Assembly (NCBI RefSeq): GCF_900110165.1
Contig: NZ_FOCQ01000018.1
Location: forward strand, 1 to 64,000
Origin: Lihuaxuella thermophila
GTDB taxonomy: Bacteria > Bacillota > Bacilli > Thermoactinomycetales > Thermoactinomycetaceae
Direction of reading: 5' to 3'
DNA: 64,000 bases
The translations under genes and the position numbers were made by a program. Below, piece by piece: positions 24,512 through 32,531 of the stretch. The notes under the pieces were generated by a model. It ran no database searches. It was given only the letters and a program-made list of their open reading frames with translations, and was not told the origin of the DNA. Every line of letters begins with the position of its first letter. The first letter of the stretch is position 1.

Positions 24512-25155
24512 AGAGCAGAAACCGCATTGCCCAAAGAGCGGCTAAGGAGATTAAAGACGGCATGATCGTCAATCTGGGCATCGGCATTCCCACCTTGGTG
24601 GCCAATTATATTCCGGAAGAGGTTCACGTGATGTTTCACGCGGAAAACGGAATCCTCGGCACAGGTCCCAGCCCGGCGCCCGGCGAGGAGGATCCCAACC
24701 TTTGCAACGCGGGGGGATATCCTGTCACCCTTCAGCCGGGAGCCTCTTATTTCGACAGTGCCGTCGCCTTCGGGATGATCCGGCGTGGCTATCTGGATAT
24801 TACCATCCTCGGCGCGCTGGAAGTGAGCGAAAAAGGGGACTTGGCCAACTGGATCGTTCCCGGCAAGCGCGTTCCGGGAATGGGCGGAGCCATGGAACTG
24901 GCCCAGAAAGCGAAAAAAGTGATCGTCTTGATGAACCACGTCAACAAACAGGGAAAATCCAAAATCTTAAAACAATGCACCTTGCCTTTAACCGCCAAGG
25001 AAGCGGTCGATCTGATCATCACCGATATGGCCGTGATGGAGGTAACCAAGGATGGGCTGCTGTTAAAGGAAGTGATGTCCCCCTATACGGTGGAAGATGT
25101 GATCCAACATACCGAGGCGGAGCTCATCCTGGCAGATAGAGTCACCCGTTTGTAA
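24496..25155 (+). CDS. yodR: 3-oxoacid CoA-transferase, subunit B (YodR-like)
   Basis: The catalytic subunit has 219 residues. ATG 24496 lies inside the end of subunit A, so translation is probably coupled; no strong separate ribosome site is visible. NLGIGIPTLVANYIPEEV precedes FHAENGILGTGP, whose Glu is the CoA-thioester nucleophile in this family. NAGGYPVTLQPGASYFDS and VPGMGGAMELAQKAKKVIV are further conserved blocks. Together with subunit A it would form a heterotetramer in the cytosol. Thiolase follows 13 bases later. Confidence 0.93.
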   Translation: MGVGVESRNRIAQRAAKEIKDGMIVNLGIGIPTLVANYIPEEVHVMFHAENGILGTGPSPAPGEEDPNLCNAGGYPVTLQPGASYFDSAVAFGMIRRGYLDITILGALEVSEKGDLANWIVPGKRVPGMGGAMELAQKAKKVIVLMNHVNKQGKSKILKQCTLPLTAKEAVDLIITDMAVMEVTKDGLLLKEVMSPYTVEDVIQHTEAELILADRVTRL

Positions 25156-25168
25156 AGGAGGCGGAAGG

Positions 25169-26353
25169 ATGAAAGAAGCGGTGATCGTGGCCGGAGTCCG
25201 GTCGCCGGTCGGAGCATTTGGCCAGTCCTTGAAAAACGTGCCGGCAACGGAGCTGGGACGCCAGGTTCTCGAAGGATTGATGCAAAAAGTCCCCGCGCTG
25301 AAAAAAGAAGAAGTGAATGAAATCATCTTTGGACACGGCTATGTTCACGGATGCGGATTAAACGCAGCGAGAATTTCATCACAGTTGGCGGGATTCCCCC
25401 GAACGGTTCCCGGCCATATCGTGATCAAAGCTTGCGGCTCCGGTTTAAAAGCGATTACCAGTGCGGCCCTGGCGATAGCCGCCGGTCAGGAAGAAGTGGT
25501 AATCGCAGGCGGGGTCGAGAATATGAGCCGGGTCCCCTATCTCGTCAAAAACCGGTGGGGAAGCAAGTTCGGCAATCTGGTGATGGAAGATGCCTTGCTT
25601 TCCGACGGGCTCATCTGCTCCCTGGAGAACGAACACATGGGAGTTACCGCGGAACGATTGGCCGAGCGTTACGGAATCACCCGTGAAGAACAGGACCTGT
25701 TCGCCTTCCACAGCCATAAAAAAGCGATCCGGGCGATCGAAGCTGGTAAGTTTGAAGAAGAAATGATCCCTCTGGAAGTAAAGGAGCGCAAAGGAACAAG
25801 ACGGTTAGACCGGGATGAGTCCGTGCGGATGGAGATTGATCTCGAAGCGCTTGCCCAATTACCCCCTGTCTTTAAACAGGGCGGCATGGTCACAGCGGGA
25901 AACGCCTGCCCGATGAATGACGGCGCCGCCGCCCTGGTGCTGATGTCGAAAGAGAAAGCAGAGGAAAAAGGCCTTCGCCCGCTCCTCAAAGTGAAAGCGT
26001 TTGCCAGCGCCGGGGTAGAACCCGGTGTAATGGGAATCGGTCCGGTTCCGGCGACGAGAAAAGCACTGGAGAAAGCGGGGTTGACCCTTGACGACATCGG
26101 TCTGGTGGAACTGAATGAAGCCTTCGCTGCACAGGCATTGGCCGTCATGAAAGAGCTGGAATTAAACCCCGACCGGGTCAATGTCAACGGCGGTGCGATC
26201 GCACTCGGCCATCCGGTGGGAGCAACCGGGGCCAAGCTGACGGTCACATTGATGCACGAGATGCTGCGTTCCCGGGTGAAGTACGGCATGGTGACCCTTT
26301 GCATGGCCGGGGGCATGGGGCTTTCCGTGATCTATGAAAATATGACCGTCTAA
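25169..26353 (+). CDS. Acetyl-CoA C-acyltransferase (thiolase)
   Basis: The thiolase has 394 residues, cleaving a 3-oxoacyl-CoA with CoA to acetyl-CoA and a shortened acyl-CoA. Motifs are IKACGSGLKAITSA with the acylated Cys, VELNEAFAAQALAV, GGAIALGHPVGATGAKL with the active-site His, and TLCMAGGMGLSV with the second Cys. GGAGGCGGAAGG precedes ATG 25169. In the operon it follows the CoA transferase, fitting breakdown of acetoacetate or a longer 3-oxoacid from beta-lysine. Thiolase is not part of the B. subtilis yod cluster I know, so it is an addition here. Confidence 0.94.
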   Translation: MKEAVIVAGVRSPVGAFGQSLKNVPATELGRQVLEGLMQKVPALKKEEVNEIIFGHGYVHGCGLNAARISSQLAGFPRTVPGHIVIKACGSGLKAITSAALAIAAGQEEVVIAGGVENMSRVPYLVKNRWGSKFGNLVMEDALLSDGLICSLENEHMGVTAERLAERYGITREEQDLFAFHSHKKAIRAIEAGKFEEEMIPLEVKERKGTRRLDRDESVRMEIDLEALAQLPPVFKQGGMVTAGNACPMNDGAAALVLMSKEKAEEKGLRPLLKVKAFASAGVEPGVMGIGPVPATRKALEKAGLTLDDIGLVELNEAFAAQALAVMKELELNPDRVNVNGGAIALGHPVGATGAKLTVTLMHEMLRSRVKYGMVTLCMAGGMGLSVIYENMTV

Positions 26354-26451
26354 GCAGGATTCTTAACCTGAGAGAGACAGAAAGTTACTTCCAACAGCCG
26401 GCTGACAGGACTGAACACTAAGCGGGAACGAAGGTAGAGCTTTTTAAAGGG

Positions 26452-26512
26452 CCGCTCCGGAAATGGTTTTCCGTCTCCGCTCCGATGCAGTGGCAGAGTC
26501 GCTCCACCGGAA
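26452..26512 (-). repeat. REP-like intergenic repeat, copy 2 (inverted)
   Basis: It is read on the minus strand: GACTCTGCCACTGCATCGGA, then the hairpin CGGAAA-ACCA-TTTCCG and GGAGCGG, as in the copy at 20074. It sits in the 218-base gap between thiolase and the M20 gene and could affect RNA stability of the operon. Confidence 0.75.
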
Positions 26513-26571
26513 GACCATATCCTCCGCTCACTCGTGCATCTCACTTCACACATTAGAAAGAGGTGTTCGGC

Positions 26572-27852
26572 TTGAAAGATTACAAAGCGCTCATCCATCA
26601 GTGGATGGAAGATCACCGCGAGGAAGGAATCCGCTTGCTCCAGCGGATGGTACAGGCCCCCAGCACCCAGGGGAACGAAGCTGCGGCACAGGCCATTGTG
26701 GCGGAGAAACTGTCGGAAATGGGCCTGGAAGTGGAAATTTGGGAGCCGGATGGCCAAGAATTGCAAAAACACCCTTATTTCTATTCCCCGCGAACCGAGT
26801 TTAAAGGAAGTCCCAATGTGGTAGGCGTATGGAAAGGAACCGGCGGGGGCCGGTCCATCATCCTGAACGGTCATATTGACGTGGTGCCCGAAGGGGATCA
26901 CGAACAGTGGGACCATCCTCCCTATAGCGGAAAAATCATCGACGGCAAAATGTACGGACGCGGCGTGACCGATATGAAGGGAGGCAATGTTTCCCTTTTG
27001 CTGGCCATCGAATCCCTTGTGCAGCTCGGCATCAAGCTGAAAGGAGATGTCATCTTCCAGAGCGTGGTGGAGGAAGAAAGCGGCGGAGCGGGCACATTGG
27101 CCGCCGTTTTGAAAGGATACAAAGCAGATGCCGCCCTGATCCCGGAGCCTACCCATATGCGCATCTTCCCCAAACAACAGGGATCGATGTGGTTCCGCAT
27201 CTGGGTGAAAGGCCGCTCGGCGCACGGCGGGACCCGGTACGAAGGCGTCAGCGCCATCGAAAAAGGAATGAAAGTAGTCGAACACATCCGGGCACTGGAA
27301 GAAGAGCGAAACCGCCGCATCACCGATCCTCTCTATAAAAACACCCCCATTCCGATTCCGATCAATATCGGCGTCATGGAAGGAGGCAACTGGCCTTCAT
27401 CCGTCCCTGATTTGGTCAAGCTGGAAGGACGAATGGGCGTGGCTCCCGAGGAGAAGATGGAAGACGCCAAGCGCGAGATGGAAGAATGGTTGAAGATGCT
27501 GGGGCGTCTGGATCCGTGGTTTGAAGAGCATCCGCCCGTTTTGGAATGGTTTGGGGCCCGCTGGGTTCCGGGCTCCATCGATCTGGAGCATGAGCTGATG
27601 AATACCCTGGTCAACCAGTACCGGAGCGTGCTCGGCCAGGAACCGGTCATCGAAGCATCGCCATGGGGAACGGACGGCGGATTGCTCACTCAAGTGGGGG
27701 AAACGCCTTCCATTGTATTCGGCCCCGGCGTGACGGAAATGGCCCACTATCCAAATGAATATATCGAACTGGACAAAGTGTTTGAAGCGGCTGAAATTAT
27801 CGCTTTAACCCTCATTCATTGGTGCGGCGCAGAAAGCGTAGGGAGGAATTGA
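26572..27852 (+). CDS. yodQ: M20-family amidohydrolase (YodQ-like, ArgE/DapE group)
   Basis: The two-zinc hydrolase of N-acyl amino acids has 426 residues. TTG 26572 is preferred because AAAGAGG sits seven to nine bases upstream; GTG 26563 overlaps it. Metal and catalytic blocks are ILNGHIDVVPEGDHEQW (His, catalytic Asp), YGRGVTDMKGGN (bridging Asp), VVEEESGGAGT (base Glu, metal Glu), LIPEPTHM and the C-terminal metal site. KGRSAHGGTRYEGV is the dimerisation-domain His motif. In the YodQ context it probably removes the acetyl group from an acetylated beta-lysine derivative, the reverse of AblB encoded further on. Substrate is inferred from neighbours. Confidence 0.9.
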   Translation: MKDYKALIHQWMEDHREEGIRLLQRMVQAPSTQGNEAAAQAIVAEKLSEMGLEVEIWEPDGQELQKHPYFYSPRTEFKGSPNVVGVWKGTGGGRSIILNGHIDVVPEGDHEQWDHPPYSGKIIDGKMYGRGVTDMKGGNVSLLLAIESLVQLGIKLKGDVIFQSVVEEESGGAGTLAAVLKGYKADAALIPEPTHMRIFPKQQGSMWFRIWVKGRSAHGGTRYEGVSAIEKGMKVVEHIRALEEERNRRITDPLYKNTPIPIPINIGVMEGGNWPSSVPDLVKLEGRMGVAPEEKMEDAKREMEEWLKMLGRLDPWFEEHPPVLEWFGARWVPGSIDLEHELMNTLVNQYRSVLGQEPVIEASPWGTDGGLLTQVGETPSIVFGPGVTEMAHYPNEYIELDKVFEAAEIIALTLIHWCGAESVGRN

Positions 27853-27855
27853 ACC

Positions 27856-29205
27856 ATGAAACCGATGAAAAGCAAACAAATCCAGTTAAAAACTGCGATC
27901 CCCGGCCCCAAAGCGAAAGAGCTCCTGGAGAGGCGGAACAAACATGTCCCCCGGGGACCGTTCAATACTGCGCAGACTTTTGTGGAAAGCGCAAAAGGGG
28001 CACTCGTCACCGATGTGGACGGCAATACCCTCATCGATTTTGCAGGCGCGATCGGAACATTGAACGCCGGCCATTGCCCGCCGAAAGTCGTCGAAGCGCT
28101 GAAAGAGCAACTTGACAAGTACATTCATCCCTGCTTTCATGTGGTCATGTATGAGCCGTATGTGACGCTGGCCGAGAAATTAAACCGGATTACGCCGGGA
28201 AATCATGAGAAAAAAACTTTCTTCTTGAACAGCGGTGCGGAAGCGGTCGAGAATGCCATAAAAATCGCGCGCAAATATACGGGCCGGAAGGCGATCATCT
28301 CCTTTGAGCGCGGTTTTCACGGCAGAACCTATATGGCCATGTCGCTGACCAGCAAGGTAAAACCATACAAAAACGGGTTTGGCCCCTTCGCACCGGATAC
28401 CTACAAAATGCCCTACCCTTACTACTACCGCGCACCGGTCGGCATGCAGCCGGAGGAGTTGGATCAACAGATCCTGAACAAGTTTGAGGACTTCTTCCTC
28501 GCGGAAGTCCCGCCAGAAGAAGTGGCTGCGGTCATTATGGAGCCGGTTCAGGGTGAAGGTGGATTTATCGCCCCCTCTGCCCGTTTTGTGCAAGAAATCA
28601 AGAAAATCTGTGAAAAATACGGAATCCTCTTCATTGCCGACGAAGTACAAACCGGTTTTGGACGGACGGGGAAAATGTTTGCCATGGAGCATTACGGCGT
28701 CGTTCCCGATTTGATGACCATGTCCAAATCGATTGCCGCCGGGCTGCCCATCAGTGCCGTAACGGGCCGGGCGGAAATCATGGATGCGGCCAATCCGGGA
28801 GAAATCGGCGGCACCTACGGCGGAAGCCCGCTGGGTTGTGTAGCCGCCCTGAAAGTGATCGAGATGATGGAAGAAGAAGGTTTGCCGGAGCGGGCGACAG
28901 CGATCGGCGAGATCGTGACGGATCGCTTCCACCGGCTCCAACAGCGCATTCCCCAGATCGGCGATGTCCGCACGCTGGGAGCCATGAGCGCGGTTGAACT
29001 GGTGAAGGACCCGGCAACCAAAGAACCGGCGAAGGAATTGACGGCTGAGATTCTGCAAGAAGTGAACAAGCGAGGGGTCATTTTGATGGGAGCCGGGCTG
29101 TATGGTAATGTGATCCGCGTCCTCAGCCCGTTGGTGATCACCGACGAACAGCTCACGGAAGGCCTGGACGTGATCGAGCAGGTCATGATCGAAACATGCA
29201 GGTAA
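27856..29205 (+). CDS. gabT: 4-aminobutyrate-type aminotransferase
   Basis: The class-III PLP aminotransferase has 449 residues. FFLNSGAEAVENAIKIAR, SFERGFHGRTYMAMSLTSK, LFIADEVQTGFGRTGKMF and TMSKSIAAGLPISAVTGR (PLP Lys) are all in place. It begins three bases after the M20 gene and 19 bases before an aldehyde dehydrogenase, the usual gabT-gabD-type pair converting an omega-amino acid to semialdehyde and then to the dicarboxylic acid. Here the likely substrate is a chain-shortened product of beta-lysine or GABA itself. It differs clearly from the first aminotransferase of the cluster, so two separate transamination steps are likely. Confidence 0.92.
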   Translation: MKPMKSKQIQLKTAIPGPKAKELLERRNKHVPRGPFNTAQTFVESAKGALVTDVDGNTLIDFAGAIGTLNAGHCPPKVVEALKEQLDKYIHPCFHVVMYEPYVTLAEKLNRITPGNHEKKTFFLNSGAEAVENAIKIARKYTGRKAIISFERGFHGRTYMAMSLTSKVKPYKNGFGPFAPDTYKMPYPYYYRAPVGMQPEELDQQILNKFEDFFLAEVPPEEVAAVIMEPVQGEGGFIAPSARFVQEIKKICEKYGILFIADEVQTGFGRTGKMFAMEHYGVVPDLMTMSKSIAAGLPISAVTGRAEIMDAANPGEIGGTYGGSPLGCVAALKVIEMMEEEGLPERATAIGEIVTDRFHRLQQRIPQIGDVRTLGAMSAVELVKDPATKEPAKELTAEILQEVNKRGVILMGAGLYGNVIRVLSPLVITDEQLTEGLDVIEQVMIETCR

Positions 29206-29224
29206 GCGGGAAAGGAGAAGCTTC

Positions 29225-30643
29225 ATGAAAAAAAATCTCTATATTAACGGGAAATGGGTCGAGGCCAAGGAGTACCGCCCTTTGCATTCGCCGTACAGCG
29301 GAGAAGTGATCGCGGAGATCCCCTTTGCCGGGGAAGAAGAGACGGAGCTCGCCCTTCAGGCAGCGGAACAGGCCAGGCCGGTCATGGCGAAGATGCCGGC
29401 CCATCAGCGCGCTTCCATCCTGGAAAAACTGGTCGCCCTGCTCGAGAAAAATGCGGATGAGTGCGCCCGCCTGATCGCCCTTGAAGCGGCTAAACCGATC
29501 ACCACAGCGAAGCAGGAAGTCGCCCGGACGATGATGACCTATCAATTTGCCGCCCAGGAAGCCCGCCGGATTCACGGGGAAACCATCCCCATGGATGCGG
29601 CGCCGGGCGGAGAAGACCGTGTCGCTTTTACCATCCGGCAACCTTTGGGCGTGATTGCCGCGATTACTCCGTTCAACTTTCCGATGAACCTGGTCGCACA
29701 CAAGGTGGGACCGGCGATTGCGGCGGGCAATACCATCGTTTTGAAACCGGCTGCGCAAACACCTCTTTCCGCTCTGTTTTTGGCGGAACTATTGGAGGAA
29801 GCGGGTCTGCCGCCAGGAGTGCTCAATGTGGTGACAGGCAGCGGTTCAGTTGTCGGCGAACGCCTGGTTCAGGATGATCGGGTCAAAATGGTCACATTTA
29901 CCGGCAGCCCCCCTGTCGGGATCGGAATCCGCAATAAAGCGGGCTTAAAAAAGGTCACATTGGAACTCGGCTCCAACTCGGCTCTGATCGTGGATCGGGG
30001 TGTCGATCTCGACAATGTGATTCCGCGGGCAGTGACCGGCGCATTTGCCTATGCGGGTCAGGTCTGCATCTCCTTGCAACGGATTTATGTTCATCAAGAC
30101 GTCTTCGAAGCCTTTGTGGAGAAGTTTGCAGCCCGCACGAAAACATTGAAAATGGGCGACCCGCTCGATCCCGCGACGGACGTATCGGCGCTCATCAGCC
30201 CGAAAGATGTGGATCGCTCTCTCAATTGGATTGAGGAAGCGAAACAGCGGGGAGCCGTGGTGGCAACCGGCGGAGTGCGGGAAGGCAATATCCTCCACCC
30301 CACCGTGCTGACCCATGTGGATCCAAAGGCCAAGGTATCGTGTCAGGAAGTTTTCGCGCCGATCGTGCTGATCAATCCCGTTTCCTCGGTCGAAGAAGCG
30401 ATTGGCTACGTGAATGATTCCCGCTACGGATTGCAGGCCGGAATCTACACCGACAATATCCGGACAGCCATGTCTGCGGCCGAACAATTGGAAGTGGGCG
30501 GCGTGATGATCAACGATATCCCCACCTTCCGTGTGGACCATATGCCCTACGGCGGAGTGAAAGAGAGCGGAATGGGCAGGGAAGGGCTGAAATATGCCAT
30601 TGAGGAAATGACCGAAATGAAACTGATTTGCATGAAAAAATAA
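29225..30643 (+). CDS. NAD(P)-dependent aldehyde dehydrogenase
   Basis: The aldehyde dehydrogenase has 472 residues. NAD-binding ITPFNFPMNLVAHKVGPAIAAG, KPAAQTPLSAL and FTGSPPVGIGI are present. VTLELGSNSALIV holds the catalytic Glu, and YAGQVCISLQRIYVH the nucleophilic Cys. The C-terminal MPYGGVKESGMGREG and YAIEEMTEMK are typical of succinate-semialdehyde and lactaldehyde/glycolaldehyde type enzymes. AAAGGAG lies before ATG 29225. It is last in its operon before a terminator and probably oxidises the semialdehyde made by the preceding aminotransferase. Confidence 0.92.
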   Translation: MKKNLYINGKWVEAKEYRPLHSPYSGEVIAEIPFAGEEETELALQAAEQARPVMAKMPAHQRASILEKLVALLEKNADECARLIALEAAKPITTAKQEVARTMMTYQFAAQEARRIHGETIPMDAAPGGEDRVAFTIRQPLGVIAAITPFNFPMNLVAHKVGPAIAAGNTIVLKPAAQTPLSALFLAELLEEAGLPPGVLNVVTGSGSVVGERLVQDDRVKMVTFTGSPPVGIGIRNKAGLKKVTLELGSNSALIVDRGVDLDNVIPRAVTGAFAYAGQVCISLQRIYVHQDVFEAFVEKFAARTKTLKMGDPLDPATDVSALISPKDVDRSLNWIEEAKQRGAVVATGGVREGNILHPTVLTHVDPKAKVSCQEVFAPIVLINPVSSVEEAIGYVNDSRYGLQAGIYTDNIRTAMSAAEQLEVGGVMINDIPTFRVDHMPYGGVKESGMGREGLKYAIEEMTEMKLICMKK

Positions 30644-30703
30644 TCCTTTTGCCATTCAGACGCGGTTCTCGAAAGGGTAACACGAAACCAAATACCGGCA
30701 TGA

Positions 30704-30735
30704 AAAAACGGCACCAGAACCGGTGTCGTTTTTTT
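30704..30735 (+). terminator. Rho-independent terminator of the catabolic operon
   Basis: AACGGCACC and GGTGTCGTT pair (one wobble) around a 6-base loop, followed by seven T, 60 bases after the dehydrogenase stop. Confidence 0.85.
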
Positions 30736-30883
30736 ATAAAAAATATGAAATAAACATACAACAAATATAATTCATTCACAAATCACGCAAGATAGTTATC
30801 TTTATGATGCAAAATTTTTTGCGCATTTGTATGATTCTTCAGATATAATAGATTAATAACAGGGAGATTAAGGTGATAGGCAA

Positions 30884-32314
30884 ATGAGCAAAAAGTTGGT
30901 GGACTGGTCCGCGCAGTTTGAATGGATTTTAAATATGATCAATGTGGGTGTTCATATTGTTGACCGTCAGGGAGTGACCGTGTTTTACAACGAGATGATG
31001 GCCGACATCGACGGACTGAGCCGTGAACAAGTGCTCGGCAAAAATATTTTCGAGGTTTACCCTTCCCTGACCGATGAAACCAGCACACTCCATCTCGCTT
31101 TGCAAAAGGGAAAGCAAATTGTCGACAAAATCCAAACTTATGTGAACAAACAAGGCAAACAAATCACTTCGATCAACAGCACGTATCCGCTGATCGAAGA
31201 CGGGCAAATCATCGGGGCGGTGGAGATCGCCAAGGACATCACGAAAATCATGAGCTTATACGATCAAGTCCTGGATTTGCGCAAGCAGCTCCTGGAATCC
31301 AAGCAAAAAGACAAGTCCCCGGCCGGAACGGCTGATTTTCACTTCAGTGATTTGATCGGGAAAAACAAGAGGTTTAGACAGGCGCTGTCCATCGCCAAGA
31401 AAGCCGCCCGCACCCCGTCCCCGGTGCTGATCTACGGGCCGACAGGAACCGGTAAGGAATTGGTTGCCCAAAGCATACACAATGCCAGCCTCCAGCGTGA
31501 GGGGCCGTTTATTGCCCAGAATTGCGCGGCTGTTCCCAAAGAGCTGATGGAAGGTCTTCTGTTTGGCACAACCAAAGGAGCGTTTACCGGGTCGATTGAC
31601 CGTCCGGGCATCTTTGAACAGGCGGATGGCGGAACCCTGTTTCTCGATGAACTGAGCAGCTTGGAGCTTCCTTTGCAGGCGAAGCTGCTCCGGGTGCTTC
31701 AGGACGGGAAGATCAGGCGGATCGGGGGAATGACGGAGAAAGAAGTAAATGTGAGAATTATTGCCGCCATGAATATCCATCCACAGGAGGCCATGGAAAA
31801 AGGAATTTTGCGCTCTGATTTATATTACCGGTTAAATGTTGTGCATATCGAATTGCCTCCACTCGCAGAACGAAAAGACGATATCCCGCTACTGGCGGAT
31901 CATTTCATCCAAAAGTTTAATGACACCTTTGGCACCCAGGTGGAGGAGATCAGCGAGAGAGCGCTTGAGCGATTGTACTATTATGATTGGCCGGGAAATA
32001 TCCGTGAGTTGCGCCATGCGATCGAATCCGCCTTTAATCTGATCGATCCGGACTGCGAGATCCTGGACGAGCATCATTTCCCGCCCCATGTCATGGATGC
32101 TTCGGAGGGAAAGTTGCCTGAACAAAACAGATTTAAGCCTGAAAACGGCAATATCAACCTCCCCGACCTGCTGGAAGAATTTGAACGGGGGACGATTATG
32201 GATGTGTTGGAGGAATGCAAAGGAAATATCAGCAAAACGGCCGAATTGCTCGGGTTGAAGAGACAGGCACTCCAGTATAAGTTGAACAAATACGGGATCA
32301 ACAGGGATTCGTAA
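30884..32314 (+). CDS. Sigma-54-dependent activator (PAS, AAA+, Fis HTH)
   Basis: The 476-residue enhancer-binding protein is RocR-like in layout. Residues 10-125 are a PAS sensor (IVDRQGVTVFYNEMMADIDG). Residues about 165-400 are the AAA+ domain with Walker A YGPTGTGKELVAQ, loop GAFTGS (usual GAFTGA, last residue Ser) that contacts sigma-54, and Walker B GGTLFLDELSS. The C-terminus is a Fis-type HTH (NISKTAELLGLKRQALQYKL). It is encoded directly upstream of kamA, whose promoter is sigma-54 type with a palindromic upstream site, so it is the probable activator of kamA-yokU-ablB. A small molecule from lysine catabolism may be sensed by PAS, which is inference. Its own promoter appears to be sigma-A type (TATAAT 30844). 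Confidence 0.93.
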   Translation: MSKKLVDWSAQFEWILNMINVGVHIVDRQGVTVFYNEMMADIDGLSREQVLGKNIFEVYPSLTDETSTLHLALQKGKQIVDKIQTYVNKQGKQITSINSTYPLIEDGQIIGAVEIAKDITKIMSLYDQVLDLRKQLLESKQKDKSPAGTADFHFSDLIGKNKRFRQALSIAKKAARTPSPVLIYGPTGTGKELVAQSIHNASLQREGPFIAQNCAAVPKELMEGLLFGTTKGAFTGSIDRPGIFEQADGGTLFLDELSSLELPLQAKLLRVLQDGKIRRIGGMTEKEVNVRIIAAMNIHPQEAMEKGILRSDLYYRLNVVHIELPPLAERKDDIPLLADHFIQKFNDTFGTQVEEISERALERLYYYDWPGNIRELRHAIESAFNLIDPDCEILDEHHFPPHVMDASEGKLPEQNRFKPENGNINLPDLLEEFERGTIMDVLEECKGNISKTAELLGLKRQALQYKLNKYGINRDS

Positions 32315-32346
32315 TCGCAAGAAAAATGGCAGTCACCAGAAAAAAG

Positions 32347-32362
32347 TGCCAAATTTTCGGCA
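32347..32362. promoter_or_regulatory. Candidate enhancer (UAS) for the sigma-54 activator
   Basis: TGCCAAATTTTCGGCA is a near-palindrome (12 of 16 positions symmetric) about 100 bases upstream of the -24 element, the usual distance for an enhancer site. A second inverted repeat, CCCGCAA...TTGCGGG, lies between it and the promoter. Confidence 0.45.
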
Positions 32363-32461
32363 TCTGCCCGCAAAAAAGAGAGGCTCCCCTCTTCTCATTG
32401 TTGCGGGAAAAAAGGCTTGAGAACAGCAAAAGCCGGCCCTTTTTCTCTTTCTCTTCCCCGG

Positions 32462-32478
32462 TTGGCATGAATCTTGCG
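32462..32478 (+). promoter_or_regulatory. Sigma-54 (-24/-12) promoter of kamA
   Basis: TTGGCATGAATCTTGCG has GG (32464-32465) and GC (32476-32477) separated by exactly 10 bases and matches the consensus TGGCAYRNNNNTTGC throughout. It lies 54 bases before the kamA start and directly downstream of a sigma-54 activator gene. Confidence 0.9.
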
Positions 32479-32531
32479 TTATATACAGGTGACTGCAAAC
32501 AAGGAGAATGAAAATCCGGGGAGGAGATCAG

